The position numbers and the translations under genes were made by a program. A stretch of DNA of 34,272 nt from an uncultured Kiritimatiellota bacterium. GTDB lineage: Bacteria; Verrucomicrobiota; Kiritimatiellia; RFP12; DVOR01. The DNA is taken from assembly GCA_944391065.1 (NCBI GenBank), contig CALXSH010000017.1, positions 1 to 34,272 of the forward strand, read 5' to 3'. Below the pieces are notes generated by a model, which was not told the DNA's origin, did no database searches, and worked only from the letters and a program-made list of their open reading frames with translations. The stretch's first letter is position 1; every line of letters starts with the position of its first letter. Below are positions 25,789 to 34,272 of this stretch, piece by piece.

Positions 25789-27012
25789 ATGGGACAGACA
25801 GAAGTCCTTGACGGCGGCGTTACCTCCGCTCAGGGTTTCCGCGCGGCGAGCGCGGAGGCCGGCGTGAAGTATGCCGGACGCCGAGACGTATCAGTGATTT
25901 ATTCAGAGGTGCCCTGCGTGGCTGCAGGTGTCTTCACCACCAATCTAGTGGCGGCTGCGCCGGTGCGGCTGGACCGGGAACGTCTGGCCGCCGCGCCGAA
26001 AGCACAGGCCATTTTCGTGAACACGGGCTGCGCGAACGCGTGTACGGGCGACCGGGGTCTGGCCGACGCCCGGAAGATTTCGGAGCGCGGCGCCGCGGTT
26101 TTCGGCATCGATCCGTCACTGACGCTGGTGTCGAGCACGGGCGTCATCGGGACGCTGCTGCCGGTCGACAGGATCGTCGCGGGTCTCGAGGCGGCGAAGC
26201 CCCATCTGCGCGCCGGCCGCGAGGTCGACGAAGAGGTGGCGCGCGCCATCATGACGACCGACACGCGGCCGAAGCGCGCGGCGGTGACCTGCGTCGTTGA
26301 CGGGCGCGTGGTGACGCTGGGCGGCATGTGCAAGGGCGCCGGCATGATTGAGCCGAAAATGGCGACGATGCTGGCCTACGTGACGACCGACGCCGCAGTG
26401 GACGCGGCCTGGCTGCGCGAACAGCTGAAGGCGGCCGCGGACGTTTCCTTTAACCGCGCGGTCGTGGACGGCGACGAGTCGACCAACGATACGTTGATCT
26501 GCCTGGCCAACGGGCTGGCGGGCAATTCTCCGCTCAATGCGTCGCATCCCGATGCGGAGGTCTTTGCCGAGGCCCTGCAAACGCTCTGCATCCGCCTGGC
26601 CAAGGCGATTGTGCAGGACGGCGAGGGCGTCTCGAAGTTCGTGACGGTCCACGTGACGGGCGCGAGGACGACGGCCGACGCGAAACTGGTGACCCGCGCG
26701 ATTGCGCGTTCGCCGCTGGTGAAGACGTCGTGGTTCGGGCGCGACCCGAACTGGGGCCGCGTGATCTGCGCGACGGGCTATTCCGGCGCGGAGGTCGACC
26801 CGCTGAAGGTCCGCATTCTATACGGCGGCGTCTGCGCCTACGACCGCGGCCGCGTGGCCGACGACGAGACCCTCGCGGAGATGCAGGCACTGATGGCGGC
26901 CGATGCGTTTGACGTGGACGTGGAACTCGGGTTAGGCGACGGCGAGGATACGGTTTACACCTGCGACCTGACCTTCGAGTACGTGAAAATCAACGCGGAG
27001 TACACGACATGA
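25789..27012 (+). CDS. argJ: Glutamate N-acetyltransferase / amino-acid acetyltransferase
   Basis: 407 residues. ArgJ transfers the acetyl group from N-acetylornithine to glutamate, making the arginine pathway cyclic. The precursor cleaves itself before a Thr in KGAGMIEPKMA-TML (A192/T193), giving two chains; that motif is intact. VNTGCANACTG and GRDPNWGRV also match. AAGGAG lies 7 bases before the ATG at 25789; an in-frame ATG at 25768 lacks a site. ArgJ of this type may also make acetylglutamate from acetyl-CoA; which is the case cannot be told. Overlaps argB by 4 bases. Confidence 0.97.
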   Translation: MGQTEVLDGGVTSAQGFRAASAEAGVKYAGRRDVSVIYSEVPCVAAGVFTTNLVAAAPVRLDRERLAAAPKAQAIFVNTGCANACTGDRGLADARKISERGAAVFGIDPSLTLVSSTGVIGTLLPVDRIVAGLEAAKPHLRAGREVDEEVARAIMTTDTRPKRAAVTCVVDGRVVTLGGMCKGAGMIEPKMATMLAYVTTDAAVDAAWLREQLKAAADVSFNRAVVDGDESTNDTLICLANGLAGNSPLNASHPDAEVFAEALQTLCIRLAKAIVQDGEGVSKFVTVHVTGARTTADAKLVTRAIARSPLVKTSWFGRDPNWGRVICATGYSGAEVDPLKVRILYGGVCAYDRGRVADDETLAEMQALMAADAFDVDVELGLGDGEDTVYTCDLTFEYVKINAEYTT

Positions 27013-27902
27013 TCACGAAGATGGAGCAGTATATCGCCAAGGCGAGCGTGCTGATCGAGGCCGTCCCGTACATCCAGGAGTTCCGCGGGGGCACGGTCGT
27101 CGTGAAGCTGGGCGGCAGCGTCATGGAGTCGCCTGAAAATCTGTCGCGCCTGATGAGCGACATTGCCTTCATGCGCACGGTCGGCATCAAGGTCATACTG
27201 GTGCACGGCGGCGGCAAGGCCATCAGCCGAGCCATGACGGAGGCGGGGATTCCGCCGAACTTCGTCATGGGGCTGCGCGTGACGGACGAGCGGACGATCG
27301 AGGTGGTCGAGCAGACCATCAAGCACACGGTCAACGCCAACATCCTGCATCTGCTGAACGACAATTACCACGTGCTGGCGCGTCCGCTGCACGGCGACTG
27401 GATCATCAGTGTCCGCAAGACGACCGGCACCGACGAGGACGGCAACCCGGTGGACTGGGGCTACGTCGGCGATCCGGTGGGCGTGAACACCATCGCCATC
27501 TCGCAGATGACCGACGCGGGCGTCATCCCGGTCATCACGCCGCTCGGCATGGGCGCGGACGACGGCAAGCTCTACAACGTGAATGCGGACGTCGCGGCGG
27601 TGGCCATCGCCAAGGCCATGCGCGTGCGCAAACTGGTCTTTATTTCCGACGTTCCGGGATTGCTCCGGGATGTCAATGACCCCGATTCCCTTATTTCGAC
27701 GCTGCGGCTGGGCCACGTCCAGCAGCTGAAGGACGAGGGGGTCATCCGTGGCGGTATGCTGCCGAAAATCGACAGCTGCGCCGAGGCAATCGAAGCAGGC
27801 GTGCAGCGCGTCCACCTCGTCGACGGACGGATGCCGCATTCGCTCCTGCTCGAAATTTTCACCAAAGAAGGCGTAGGAACGGAGATCAAAGCCGATGAGT
27901 AA
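27009..27902 (+). CDS. argB: Acetylglutamate kinase
   Basis: 297 residues of the amino-acid kinase family. ArgB phosphorylates N-acetylglutamate. Seen: TVVVKLGGSVM (ATP-phosphate Lys), VHGGGKAISRAM, the NADVAAVAIAKAM nucleotide site and KLVFISDVPGLL. An N-terminal extension of about 25 residues (KMEQYIAKASVLIEAVPYIQEF) matches the helix that forms the arginine-sensitive hexamer in feedback-inhibited enzymes, so arginine inhibition is likely. The stop overlaps argD by 8 bases. Confidence 0.97.
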   Translation: MITKMEQYIAKASVLIEAVPYIQEFRGGTVVVKLGGSVMESPENLSRLMSDIAFMRTVGIKVILVHGGGKAISRAMTEAGIPPNFVMGLRVTDERTIEVVEQTIKHTVNANILHLLNDNYHVLARPLHGDWIISVRKTTGTDEDGNPVDWGYVGDPVGVNTIAISQMTDAGVIPVITPLGMGADDGKLYNVNADVAAVAIAKAMRVRKLVFISDVPGLLRDVNDPDSLISTLRLGHVQQLKDEGVIRGGMLPKIDSCAEAIEAGVQRVHLVDGRMPHSLLLEIFTKEGVGTEIKADE

Positions 27903-29088
27903 CAAGACGAACGATATCGCGGACCTTTTCAACCAGTACGTCATGCCGACCTATGCGCCCGCCGTGGCGCTTGTCTCCGGTTCCGGGAGCAAGGTGATTG
28001 ACATGGACAACATGCAGTACATCGACCTGACCTCCGGCATCGCGACGCTGGCCTGCGGCCACTGCCACCCGGCGGTGACCAAGGCAATCGAGACGCAGGC
28101 GGCCGTCATGCCCCACTGCTCCAACCTCTATTACAACACCAACATGATTCTCCTGGCCCAGCGCCTCTCCCGCCTCGCCGGCGGCGCGAAGTGCTTCTTC
28201 GCCAACTCCGGCGCCGAGGCGAATGAGAACATGGTCAAGATTGCCCGCGTCTGGGGCGCTCCCCGCGGCCGCTATGAAGTCATCACCTTCACGAAGGGCT
28301 TCCACGGCCGCACACTGGCCATGTGCGCGGCGACGGCTCAGGAGAAGATCCAGAAGGGGTTCGATCCGTTGCCCGTGGGCTTCGCCTATGCCGACTACAA
28401 CGATCTGGAGTCGGTGAAGGCCGCAATCAACGAACGCACGGTCGCCATTTTGCTTGAGCCTATTCAGGGGGAAGGCGGCGTGCTGCCGGCCACCGAGGCG
28501 TTCATGAAGGGTGTCGCCGAGCTTTGCCGCGAGAAGGAGCTTCTCCTACTGATGGATGAGATCCAGACCGGCATGGGGCGCACGGGCACAATGTTTGCCT
28601 GGGAGCAGTACGGTATCCGCCCTGATATGTTCTCCTTGGCCAAAGCGCTCGGCGGCGGTCTTCCGCTCAGCGCAGTGGTGGCAAAGCCGGAACTGGCCGA
28701 GCTGCTGCATCCCGGTATGCTGGGGACGACTTTCGGCGGCAATCCTTGCGCCTGCGCTGCAAGTCTGGCCGTACTGGACACGATCGAAAAGGAAGGGCTC
28801 CTGGAGAAGGCCAAGACCAGCGGGGCGCTCTTCCGCGAAGGTCTCGAGGCCCTCATGGCGACCTATCCGCAGATCCTCGAGGTGCGCGGCCGCGGTCTGC
28901 TGATCGGCATGGTCGTCGAGGGCAGCGCCAAGGAGGTCGTGGACTCCTGCCGTCTGGGCGGCGTCCTCTGCTGCACGGCCGGCGAACACGTCGTCCGCTT
29001 CCTGCCGCCGCTGAACATCTCCGAGAAGGATCTCGAGGAAGCTCTCGACATCATCGGCGATTCGCTTGATGAAATCTACGGCGTCTGA
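27895..29088 (+). CDS. argD: Acetylornithine aminotransferase (class III)
   Basis: 397 residues. ArgD is a PLP enzyme making N-acetylornithine. Seen: FFANSGAEANENMVKIAR, FHGRTLAM, LLLMDEIQTGMGRTG and the PLP Lys in FSLAKALGGG (K250), then LGTTFGGNPCACAASLAV. Close relatives include ornithine and 4-aminobutyrate aminotransferases; the argJ-argB context decides for ArgD. It closes the operon at a strong terminator. argC and argF-G-H are not in the window. Confidence 0.93.
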   Translation: MSNKTNDIADLFNQYVMPTYAPAVALVSGSGSKVIDMDNMQYIDLTSGIATLACGHCHPAVTKAIETQAAVMPHCSNLYYNTNMILLAQRLSRLAGGAKCFFANSGAEANENMVKIARVWGAPRGRYEVITFTKGFHGRTLAMCAATAQEKIQKGFDPLPVGFAYADYNDLESVKAAINERTVAILLEPIQGEGGVLPATEAFMKGVAELCREKELLLLMDEIQTGMGRTGTMFAWEQYGIRPDMFSLAKALGGGLPLSAVVAKPELAELLHPGMLGTTFGGNPCACAASLAVLDTIEKEGLLEKAKTSGALFREGLEALMATYPQILEVRGRGLLIGMVVEGSAKEVVDSCRLGGVLCCTAGEHVVRFLPPLNISEKDLEEALDIIGDSLDEIYGV

Positions 29089-29112
29089 GCCGCACGGCCC
29101 GTCACAGCACGG

Positions 29113-29146
29113 AAAAAGGGGACCGGACATTCCGGTCCCCTTTTTT
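29113..29146. terminator. Terminator of argJBD
   Basis: A perfect 15-pair stem AAAAAGGGGACCGGA/TCCGGTCCCCTTTTT with a CAT loop and a further T. It lies 24 bases after the argD stop and can also work for the minus-strand ppk gene. Confidence 0.9.
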
Positions 29147-29249
29147 GTTGTGACAGTATGTTGTGGTTTATGCTTTTCGTTGTGACTGTTTAAGAGCAGG
29201 AATCTTTGTGCCCGGCAGGCTCTGAACACTGGATATTCCCGGCCCCGTC

Positions 29250-31358
29250 TCACCGCAGACGGAGGAATCCGAGGAAAAAGTCACGCCAGCCGCCGATCGG
29301 CTTGCGCTTGGTCTCAGCCGTGGCCGCGGCGGCATAGCGGTCGCGGAGGATGAGCTGGGCGTCGCGGGGCGACTCGGTTTCGGGCAGGATGTACGTCCCG
29401 TCGGGCTGCATGCGGCGTCCCTTCGCGGTATCGGAACGGAGAATCTCGATGTAGGCCAGCAGGTCCTGACGGCAGGCTTCATCCAAAATCGGGGTATAGA
29501 CCTCAACGCGGCGGTTGAGATTGCGGTTGAGGAAGTCCCCGGAGCCGATGAAGAGCCGCTGGCGCCCGTTGGAGCCGAAGCAGAAGATGCGGGCATGCTC
29601 GAGGTAGGTGCCGACGATGGAGGTGACGCGGATATTCTCCGTCTTGCCGGGGATGCCGGGACGGATGCAGCAGATGCCGCGGACATGAAGGTCGATGCGG
29701 ACGCCGGCACTGGAGGCCTCGATGAGACGGTCGATGAGCGGCATATTGTTGAGTCCGTTAACCTTCAGGAAGGCATAGGCGGGTTGGCCGGATTGGGCGA
29801 CGCGGATTTCCTCGTCGAGCTGCTCCAGGACGCCGGAGAGGAGAGACTTCGGGGCGACGAGGAGTTTTTCGCTTTCGCAGACAGGCTCGCCGATACAGAG
29901 GTGACGGAAGAGGCGGGCCGCGTCGGCACCGATCTGAGCGTCGGCCGTCATGTAGGAGAGGTCGGTGTAGAGGGCGGCGGTCTTTTCGTTGTAATTGCCG
30001 GTACCGATCTGGGTGATGGTACGGTTCTCGCCGTCGGGGCCCCGGAAGATGATCAGGCAGACCTTGGCATGGACCTTGTAGCCCGGCAGGCCGTAGATGA
30101 CGGTACAGCCGGCATCTTGGAGCATTTCGGCATAGTTGATGTTACTCTCCTCGTCAAAGCGGGCACGGAGCTCAAGGACGCAGAGGACATCCTTACCGTT
30201 CTCCGCGGCGCGGGCGAGGGCCTGGGCGATGCGGGAGTTGGAGGCGAGGCGGTAGAGGGTGATGCGAATGGCCGTGACGTCGGGGTCGTCGGCGGCCTGC
30301 TCGAGAAGGCGGACGAAGGGCTGGATCGACTCGAAGGGGAAGTGGAGGAGACGGTCGCGCTCGCGGATACGGTCGGCGATGCGGCCCTCGGCCCAGGGAA
30401 CATGGGCGGGTTTGACGGAGGGGGTGTTGAGAAGTTTGGCGATGCCCTCGGGGAGGGCTTTGGCTAGGCCGAAGGCAAATTCCGGCCCGAAGGGGAGGCG
30501 TCGGACGGAGGGCTCGACGCCCTTGGGGCAGTTGAGGCGCTTCATCAGGGCCGCGGTCAGTTTCGCACCGGCCTCGGGACTGAGCTCGACACGAACGGGG
30601 GCGAGTTTCTTGCGGCGGCGGACAAAGTCGCGCATGGCGCCGCGGAAATCGGCTTCACCCTCGTGCTCCTCGACGGGGAGGTCGGCGTTGCGCGTGACGC
30701 GGCAGAGGACGCTCTCGGTGGGATGGAGGCGGCCGTAGGCCTTGGCGGCGAAGAAGCGGACGACGCGGGCGGTCTGCAGCGTCCACAGGCCGTCGGCGTC
30801 GGAGAAGACGCGGAAGGCCGGCAGACGGCCCAACGGAATGACGCCGAGAGCGTCGCGGTCAAAACGGGAGACGACGGCGGATTCGCAGTTTCGCAGGAAG
30901 GGGAAGGGATGGTGCGGGTCGATGACAATCGGGGAGAGAAGCGGTTTGAGTTCGCCCTTGAAGAAGCGCGTCATCTGTACGGAACGGGGGCCGTCGACCT
31001 CCTCAGGCGTGAGAAAGGCGATGCCGGCGCGAGCGAAGACGGTTTTGATCTCTTCCGCGGTGTGGGCGGCGATTTCGTCGAGGCGCGTGGCCGTGGCGAT
31101 GGCCGCAGCCATCTGGCGCTCGGGAGTCCAGCCGGTCTTGTCGTCGGCCGTGTTCACACCGGCCAGGCATTGGTCCAGCAGGGTGCCGACGCGGACGCGG
31201 AAGAATTCGTCGAGGTTGTTGAGATAGATGCCGAAAAACATGAGGCGGTCGAGTGGCTGCCGTTCGGGCAGCATGGCCTCCTCAAGGACGCGGCGGTTGA
31301 AGGCGAGCCAACTCTGGTCGCGGTTTAGGGTGCAGGCGTAGGCAAAAGGTGTGTCCAT
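29250..31358 (-). CDS. ppk1: Polyphosphate kinase 1
   Basis: 702 residues, the usual PPK1 length. PPK1 reversibly polymerises the terminal phosphate of ATP into polyphosphate at the membrane. The autophosphorylated His is in GYKVHAKV (H430) and the second conserved His in YLEHARIF (H588). N-terminal RDQSWLAFNRRVLEEA and IYLNNLDEFFRVRVGTL are diagnostic. The ATG at 31358 has AAGGAT 6 bases upstream and lies inside the last 34 bases of ppx, so the pair is translationally coupled. Confidence 0.97.
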   Translation of the reverse strand: MDTPFAYACTLNRDQSWLAFNRRVLEEAMLPERQPLDRLMFFGIYLNNLDEFFRVRVGTLLDQCLAGVNTADDKTGWTPERQMAAAIATATRLDEIAAHTAEEIKTVFARAGIAFLTPEEVDGPRSVQMTRFFKGELKPLLSPIVIDPHHPFPFLRNCESAVVSRFDRDALGVIPLGRLPAFRVFSDADGLWTLQTARVVRFFAAKAYGRLHPTESVLCRVTRNADLPVEEHEGEADFRGAMRDFVRRRKKLAPVRVELSPEAGAKLTAALMKRLNCPKGVEPSVRRLPFGPEFAFGLAKALPEGIAKLLNTPSVKPAHVPWAEGRIADRIRERDRLLHFPFESIQPFVRLLEQAADDPDVTAIRITLYRLASNSRIAQALARAAENGKDVLCVLELRARFDEESNINYAEMLQDAGCTVIYGLPGYKVHAKVCLIIFRGPDGENRTITQIGTGNYNEKTAALYTDLSYMTADAQIGADAARLFRHLCIGEPVCESEKLLVAPKSLLSGVLEQLDEEIRVAQSGQPAYAFLKVNGLNNMPLIDRLIEASSAGVRIDLHVRGICCIRPGIPGKTENIRVTSIVGTYLEHARIFCFGSNGRQRLFIGSGDFLNRNLNRRVEVYTPILDEACRQDLLAYIEILRSDTAKGRRMQPDGTYILPETESPRDAQLILRDRYAAAATAETKRKPIGGWRDFFLGFLRLR

Positions 31359-32263
31359 AAGAATCCTTCCCGGACGCCGACGGGCATGACCCGCAGCGTC
31401 CCGCATCCGCAGTATCGGAGGATGGTCTCCATGGCCAAGATACCCGGCACCAGGGTCGACATCCGTCCGGGCGTGACGCGGCGCAGCAGCGCCACGGTGC
31501 CGCCCTCGTCCTTGCGGGCGCGTTTGACGAAATCACGGAGGCGGTCACATTCGAGCAACGTTTCGCCGGTATCGGCCGTCTCGGGATAAAGGGCGCGGCG
31601 GACCTTGGCCGCGGCGCGGGCGGTTCCGCCCATGGCGTAGATGCGATCCATCCCGGCGCCCGCGAAGCGGGGCAGATGTTCCTCCAGCATGCCGCGGACA
31701 AAGCGCCGCACGGCGCGTGCCTCCTCATGCGTCGGGAAGAGCCCCTGCCTGACGAAGTGGCGCCCGATGGAGAGGCAGCCAAAAGGCAACGAGACGCCCT
31801 CGCGGAGGCCGTCCGGTCCGAAGCTGAAGAGTTGGCAGCTGCCGCCGCCAAGGTCGAAGGCATAACCCTCAGTCACGCCCGCCCGGAGCAGGCCCGCGCA
31901 GTCACATTGCATCTCCCCCTCGGCCGAGAGCAGGCGAATACGGATGCCCGTACGGCCATAGACGGCAGAGAAGACGTCGGCGCGGTTGACGACGGAACGG
32001 AGCGCGGCCGTGGAGAAGGCGTTGGGCGTACCACACCCGCAGAGGGCGCAGAAGCGGCCCATGTGACCGAGGACGGAACAGAGGTGTTCGATGCCTTCGT
32101 CGCTGAGGCGGCCGTCACGGACATAGTCCAGAAGGCCGGTATAATCGCGCTCGCTGTAGAGTTTGCGGATGGCACTGCCGCGGATGCCGTAGACGACGGT
32201 CCGAATGGTATTGGACCCGATATCGGTCACGGCGATTTTGTCGATCTGACTCTCTGTTTGCAT
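31325..32263 (-). CDS. Ppx/GppA family phosphatase
   Basis: 312 residues of the ASKHA fold. N-terminal VTDIGSNTIRTVVYG and FDLGGGSCQLFSF are the two phosphate-binding loops; YAMGGTARAAAK follows. Members hydrolyse polyphosphate or pppGpp. It is shorter than E. coli Ppx (513) and resembles the two-domain form. Being joined to ppk1, exopolyphosphatase is the more likely role. No ribosome binding site is seen, and a TATCTT hexamer lies 7 bases before the ATG, so a leaderless message is possible. Confidence 0.92.
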   Translation of the reverse strand: MQTESQIDKIAVTDIGSNTIRTVVYGIRGSAIRKLYSERDYTGLLDYVRDGRLSDEGIEHLCSVLGHMGRFCALCGCGTPNAFSTAALRSVVNRADVFSAVYGRTGIRIRLLSAEGEMQCDCAGLLRAGVTEGYAFDLGGGSCQLFSFGPDGLREGVSLPFGCLSIGRHFVRQGLFPTHEEARAVRRFVRGMLEEHLPRFAGAGMDRIYAMGGTARAAAKVRRALYPETADTGETLLECDRLRDFVKRARKDEGGTVALLRRVTPGRMSTLVPGILAMETILRYCGCGTLRVMPVGVREGFLWTHLLPTPAP

Positions 32264-32334
32264 GCGCGTTAAGATAGCGCACGCGTCTTAGCCGACTGTG
32301 AGGGAAAGATTTTGATTGCGTTAAATCGGCAGGC

Positions 32335-32985
32335 TCAGAGGTGAGCGAGTCCGGTGAGGGAGCCGATGACGGGGACGGAACCGGAGGCGAGACGGGAGGC
32401 GTCCTGGTGGCCGGCGGCGCAGAGAAGGCAGTGCCAACCCATGGAGGCGGCGACTTCGGCGTCGTGGAGGGTGTCGCCGATCATGACGATGTGGCCGGCG
32501 AGGCCGAGGGTCCTGGCGGCGTCGGCTTTGGAGCTGCCATAGTAGCCGCGCGAGCCCATGACAAAGTCCATGTAGCGGAGAAGGCCGAACTGGCGAAGCT
32601 GGACCTCAAGGATGCCCTGTTCAAGAGCAGAGAGGACGCCTTGGCGGAATCCGAGAGCGCGGAAGTGTGCGACGGCCTCAGCGGCGCCGGGCTGCAGGGT
32701 GAGTTTTCGGGAGAAGAGATAGCGGAGATGGAAGCTCTCGGCGACGGCGTCCCAGTGAGGTTCGCGGTCAGGGTCGATACCGAGGCCCTTATAGAAGGCG
32801 GAGACGGGGAAGAGGAAGCGCCGACGGTATTCGGGCAGGGCCAGCGGGGCCATGCCGCGCTGACGCAGGATGACATTGAGGGAATCGAGACAGGACTCGA
32901 GGTCGTTGAGGAGGGTCCCATTAAAATCCCACACGACAACGGTGCGGGAGGGGGCCCCGCGAAAGAGGCGTTCAAGCGCGGTCAC
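32335..32985 (-). CDS. HAD-superfamily hydrolase (phosphatase)
   Basis: 216 residues. Motif I reads VVWDFNGTLLND: nucleophile Asp, then Asn in place of the second Asp, a variant also found in phosphoglycolate-phosphatase-like HAD proteins. Motif II is near VLSALEQG, motif III SSKADAARTLG, motif IV VMIGDTLHDAEVA. The helical cap between motifs I and II (FLFPVSAFYKGLGI) suits the C1 class. GTG at 32985 is chosen, with GGAG 8 bases upstream; the ATG at 33135 would run back through ftsW. It lies 19 bases after the ftsW stop. Substrate unknown. Confidence 0.88.
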   Translation of the reverse strand: MTALERLFRGAPSRTVVVWDFNGTLLNDLESCLDSLNVILRQRGMAPLALPEYRRRFLFPVSAFYKGLGIDPDREPHWDAVAESFHLRYLFSRKLTLQPGAAEAVAHFRALGFRQGVLSALEQGILEVQLRQFGLLRYMDFVMGSRGYYGSSKADAARTLGLAGHIVMIGDTLHDAEVAASMGWHCLLCAAGHQDASRLASGSVPVIGSLTGLAHL

Positions 32986-33004
32986 GGGCGGCTCCGAAGC
33001 GGTA

Positions 33005-34126
33005 TCAGGTGAAGGAAATGAGGCGGCGGGCAGCGGCGGATTCCTCGGCGGCGGCGCCTTCGTCGGCGGCGCGGCGGCCGACGGAGAGAAGGATGCCGAC
33101 AGCGGCAAAGGTCGAGAGGAGCGAGGACCCGCCATAGGAGAAGAAGGGCAGAGCCAAGCCCTTGGTCGGGAAGAGGTGGGTGACGACGGCCATGTTGGCG
33201 GCAGCCTGCGCGCAGATCATCATCGTGGCGCCGAAGGCCAATAACATGCCCTGCTTGTCCGGTGCGCTGAAGGCGATGACCATGCCGCAGAAGAAGAAGA
33301 GCAGAAAGACCAACCAAACCGCCGCGGTGGCGACGAGGCCGAGGTCCTCGCCGATAATGGCCAGGATGAAGTCGGTGTGGCATTCTGGCAGGTAGCGTTC
33401 CTTCTGCATGCCGGAACCCAGGCCGACGCCGAGGATGTGGCCGTTGTTGAAAGCGATCTCAGCCTGCTGGGCCTGATAGTTCGTGCCCTCGCGTTCGTTC
33501 ATCAGGCGCTTCATGCGGTTTTCGTTGGTCAGCAGGAGGGCTCCGATGGCGACAATGCCGACACAGGCGAAGAAGACGCAGCGCTTCCACCCGATGCCGC
33601 CGACCAACAGCGTGATGCCGCTCAGGAAGCAGAGAATCATCGCGCCTCCGAAGTCCGGCTGAAGGATGAGCAGCAGCAGCGCGGAACCGATGACAGCCAC
33701 GGGAATGACCACGCCACGGAAGAAACGGTTGATCAGGCCGGCCTGACGGTCAAGATAGGCCGACAGGAAGACGACCATCAGGAGCTTGACGAATTCAATC
33801 GGCTGGACACTCAGAGGGCCAAGCGCAATCCAACGGTGGGAGCCCTTGACCGATTTGCCGATACCGGGCACCAAGACCATGGCCAGCGAGATCAGCATGA
33901 CGCCGACGAGGGCCCAGAGGACGGTGCGGTTACGGTAGAAACGGTAGTCGATGCGCCAGAGCACCAAGGAGGCCACGCAGGCAACGACAAGGAAGACGGC
34001 CTGTTGGGTGAAGAAATGGTAAGCCCCGGCCGCCTGCGCCTTGCCGGCGTAGGCCAGGATCAGCAAGCCGAACCCCGACATGCTCAGGGCCAAGGGAAAG
34101 ATCAACCGTGCACAGAATCTCAGCAT
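33005..34126 (-). CDS. ftsW: FtsW-type peptidoglycan glycosyltransferase (SEDS family)
   Basis: 373 residues with about ten membrane segments. SEDS proteins polymerise glycan strands from lipid II with a partner penicillin-binding protein. Seen: GSHRWIALGPLSVQPIEFVKL, LQPDFGGAMI, FILAIIGEDLGL and THLFPTKGLALPFFSYGGSSLL. The last motif favours FtsW (division) over RodA (elongation), but no mur genes are adjacent to settle it. AAAGGACGG lies before the ATG. A group II intron end lies 72 bases upstream. The C-terminal tail is Ala/Glu-rich. Confidence 0.92.
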   Translation of the reverse strand: MLRFCARLIFPLALSMSGFGLLILAYAGKAQAAGAYHFFTQQAVFLVVACVASLVLWRIDYRFYRNRTVLWALVGVMLISLAMVLVPGIGKSVKGSHRWIALGPLSVQPIEFVKLLMVVFLSAYLDRQAGLINRFFRGVVIPVAVIGSALLLLILQPDFGGAMILCFLSGITLLVGGIGWKRCVFFACVGIVAIGALLLTNENRMKRLMNEREGTNYQAQQAEIAFNNGHILGVGLGSGMQKERYLPECHTDFILAIIGEDLGLVATAAVWLVFLLFFFCGMVIAFSAPDKQGMLLAFGATMMICAQAAANMAVVTHLFPTKGLALPFFSYGGSSLLSTFAAVGILLSVGRRAADEGAAAEESAAARRLISFT

Positions 34127-34198
34127 CGCGTACCGTCCTTTGCGCAGGACTCAGGGGAAACCACGGGAAGCGGGAGGGAGGAAGGATAGAAAGCGGGA

Positions 34199-34272
34199 AT
34201 CAGGTAGGAGGCGGGTTACCCCGCCGTCCTCCCACACCACCCAGCGTACGGACCCGTACTGGGCGGTTGTCC
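34199..34272 (-). mobile_element. Group II intron, 3' end (domains V and VI), cut by window edge
   Basis: Minus strand. Domain V (34236-34267): a nine-pair lower stem ACCGCCCAG/CTGGGTGGT, a two-base CG bulge on the 3' strand, and a TACG/CGTA upper stem with a four-base loop, as in catalytic domain V. Domain VI follows: GGCGGG-GTAA-CCCGCC, then AGGA/TCCT and GG/CC with a bulged A (34205), seven bases from the 3' end TGAT (34199). This fits the branch-point rule and an AY splice end. The rest, including any reverse transcriptase gene, lies beyond the window. Confidence 0.75.

Noticed and set aside
32335..32985. HAD protein with Asn for the second motif I Asp (DFNGT) as an inactive enzyme
   Set aside because: DxN forms of motif I are common in otherwise normal HAD phosphatases and the other motifs are intact.

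Overview
This is a GC-rich bacterial chromosome segment, densely packed, with many 4-base ATGA overlaps, intrinsic terminators and AAGGAG-type ribosome binding sites. I infer a PVC-superphylum organism of the Kiritimatiellota/Verrucomicrobiota/Lentisphaerota type, possibly gut-associated. The pointers are a secreted formylglycine-enzyme-like/InlB-repeat protein, a helix-turn-helix–EIIA(Ntr) fusion and a stand-alone AICAR formyltransferase. No rRNA or other lineage marker confirms this, so it is a guess from gene style.

Layout. Positions 1-2958 (minus) hold a three-gene ABC-2 type exporter. Positions 3065-6001 (plus) encode a large secreted protein with two FGE/SUMF1-like domains and InlB-type repeats. 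Positions 6065-8730 (minus) hold a secreted nitroreductase-like protein followed by uvrB. Positions 8792-9898 (minus) are rpsL-rpsG with promoter and terminator, followed by tRNA-Cys. Positions 10158-11076 are a decayed IS30-family element lying between tRNA-Cys and tRNA-Arg. Positions 11146-13921 (plus) hold tRNA-Arg(CCG), an AICAR formyltransferase without the cyclohydrolase domain, a lipoprotein and a DNA-binding EIIA protein. Positions 14046-19002 look like a less GC-rich island: an AAA ATPase/TOPRIM pair on the minus strand (candidate anti-phage module), a 600-base AT-richer spacer, then a polyprenyl-type glycosyltransferase and a DUF6056-like membrane protein.

Positions 19072-25692 are a complete tryptophan operon on the minus strand, trpL-E-G-D-C-F-B-A. 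Its control region has a 25-codon leader peptide with two Trp codons (W-F-W), a 1:2 / 2:3 / 3:4 attenuator and a second strong terminator just before trpE. The leader ATG sits about 3 bases after the predicted start of transcription, so the leader appears leaderless. Divergent from it, 25729-29146 holds argJ-argB-argD with its own promoter and terminator. Positions 29250-32263 (minus) are ppx-ppk1 (polyphosphate metabolism), preceded by a HAD phosphatase and ftsW (32335-34126). At the right edge, 34199-34272 is the 3' end (domains V and VI) of a group II intron, about 70 bases upstream of ftsW.

The most interesting items are the trp control region, the ATPase/TOPRIM pair, the stand-alone AICAR formyltransferase, the intron end, and a recurring promoter form (TTGCRY, 17-18 bases, then TGC-TATnnT) in front of several genes. 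All calls come from reading the sequence; no database search was run.
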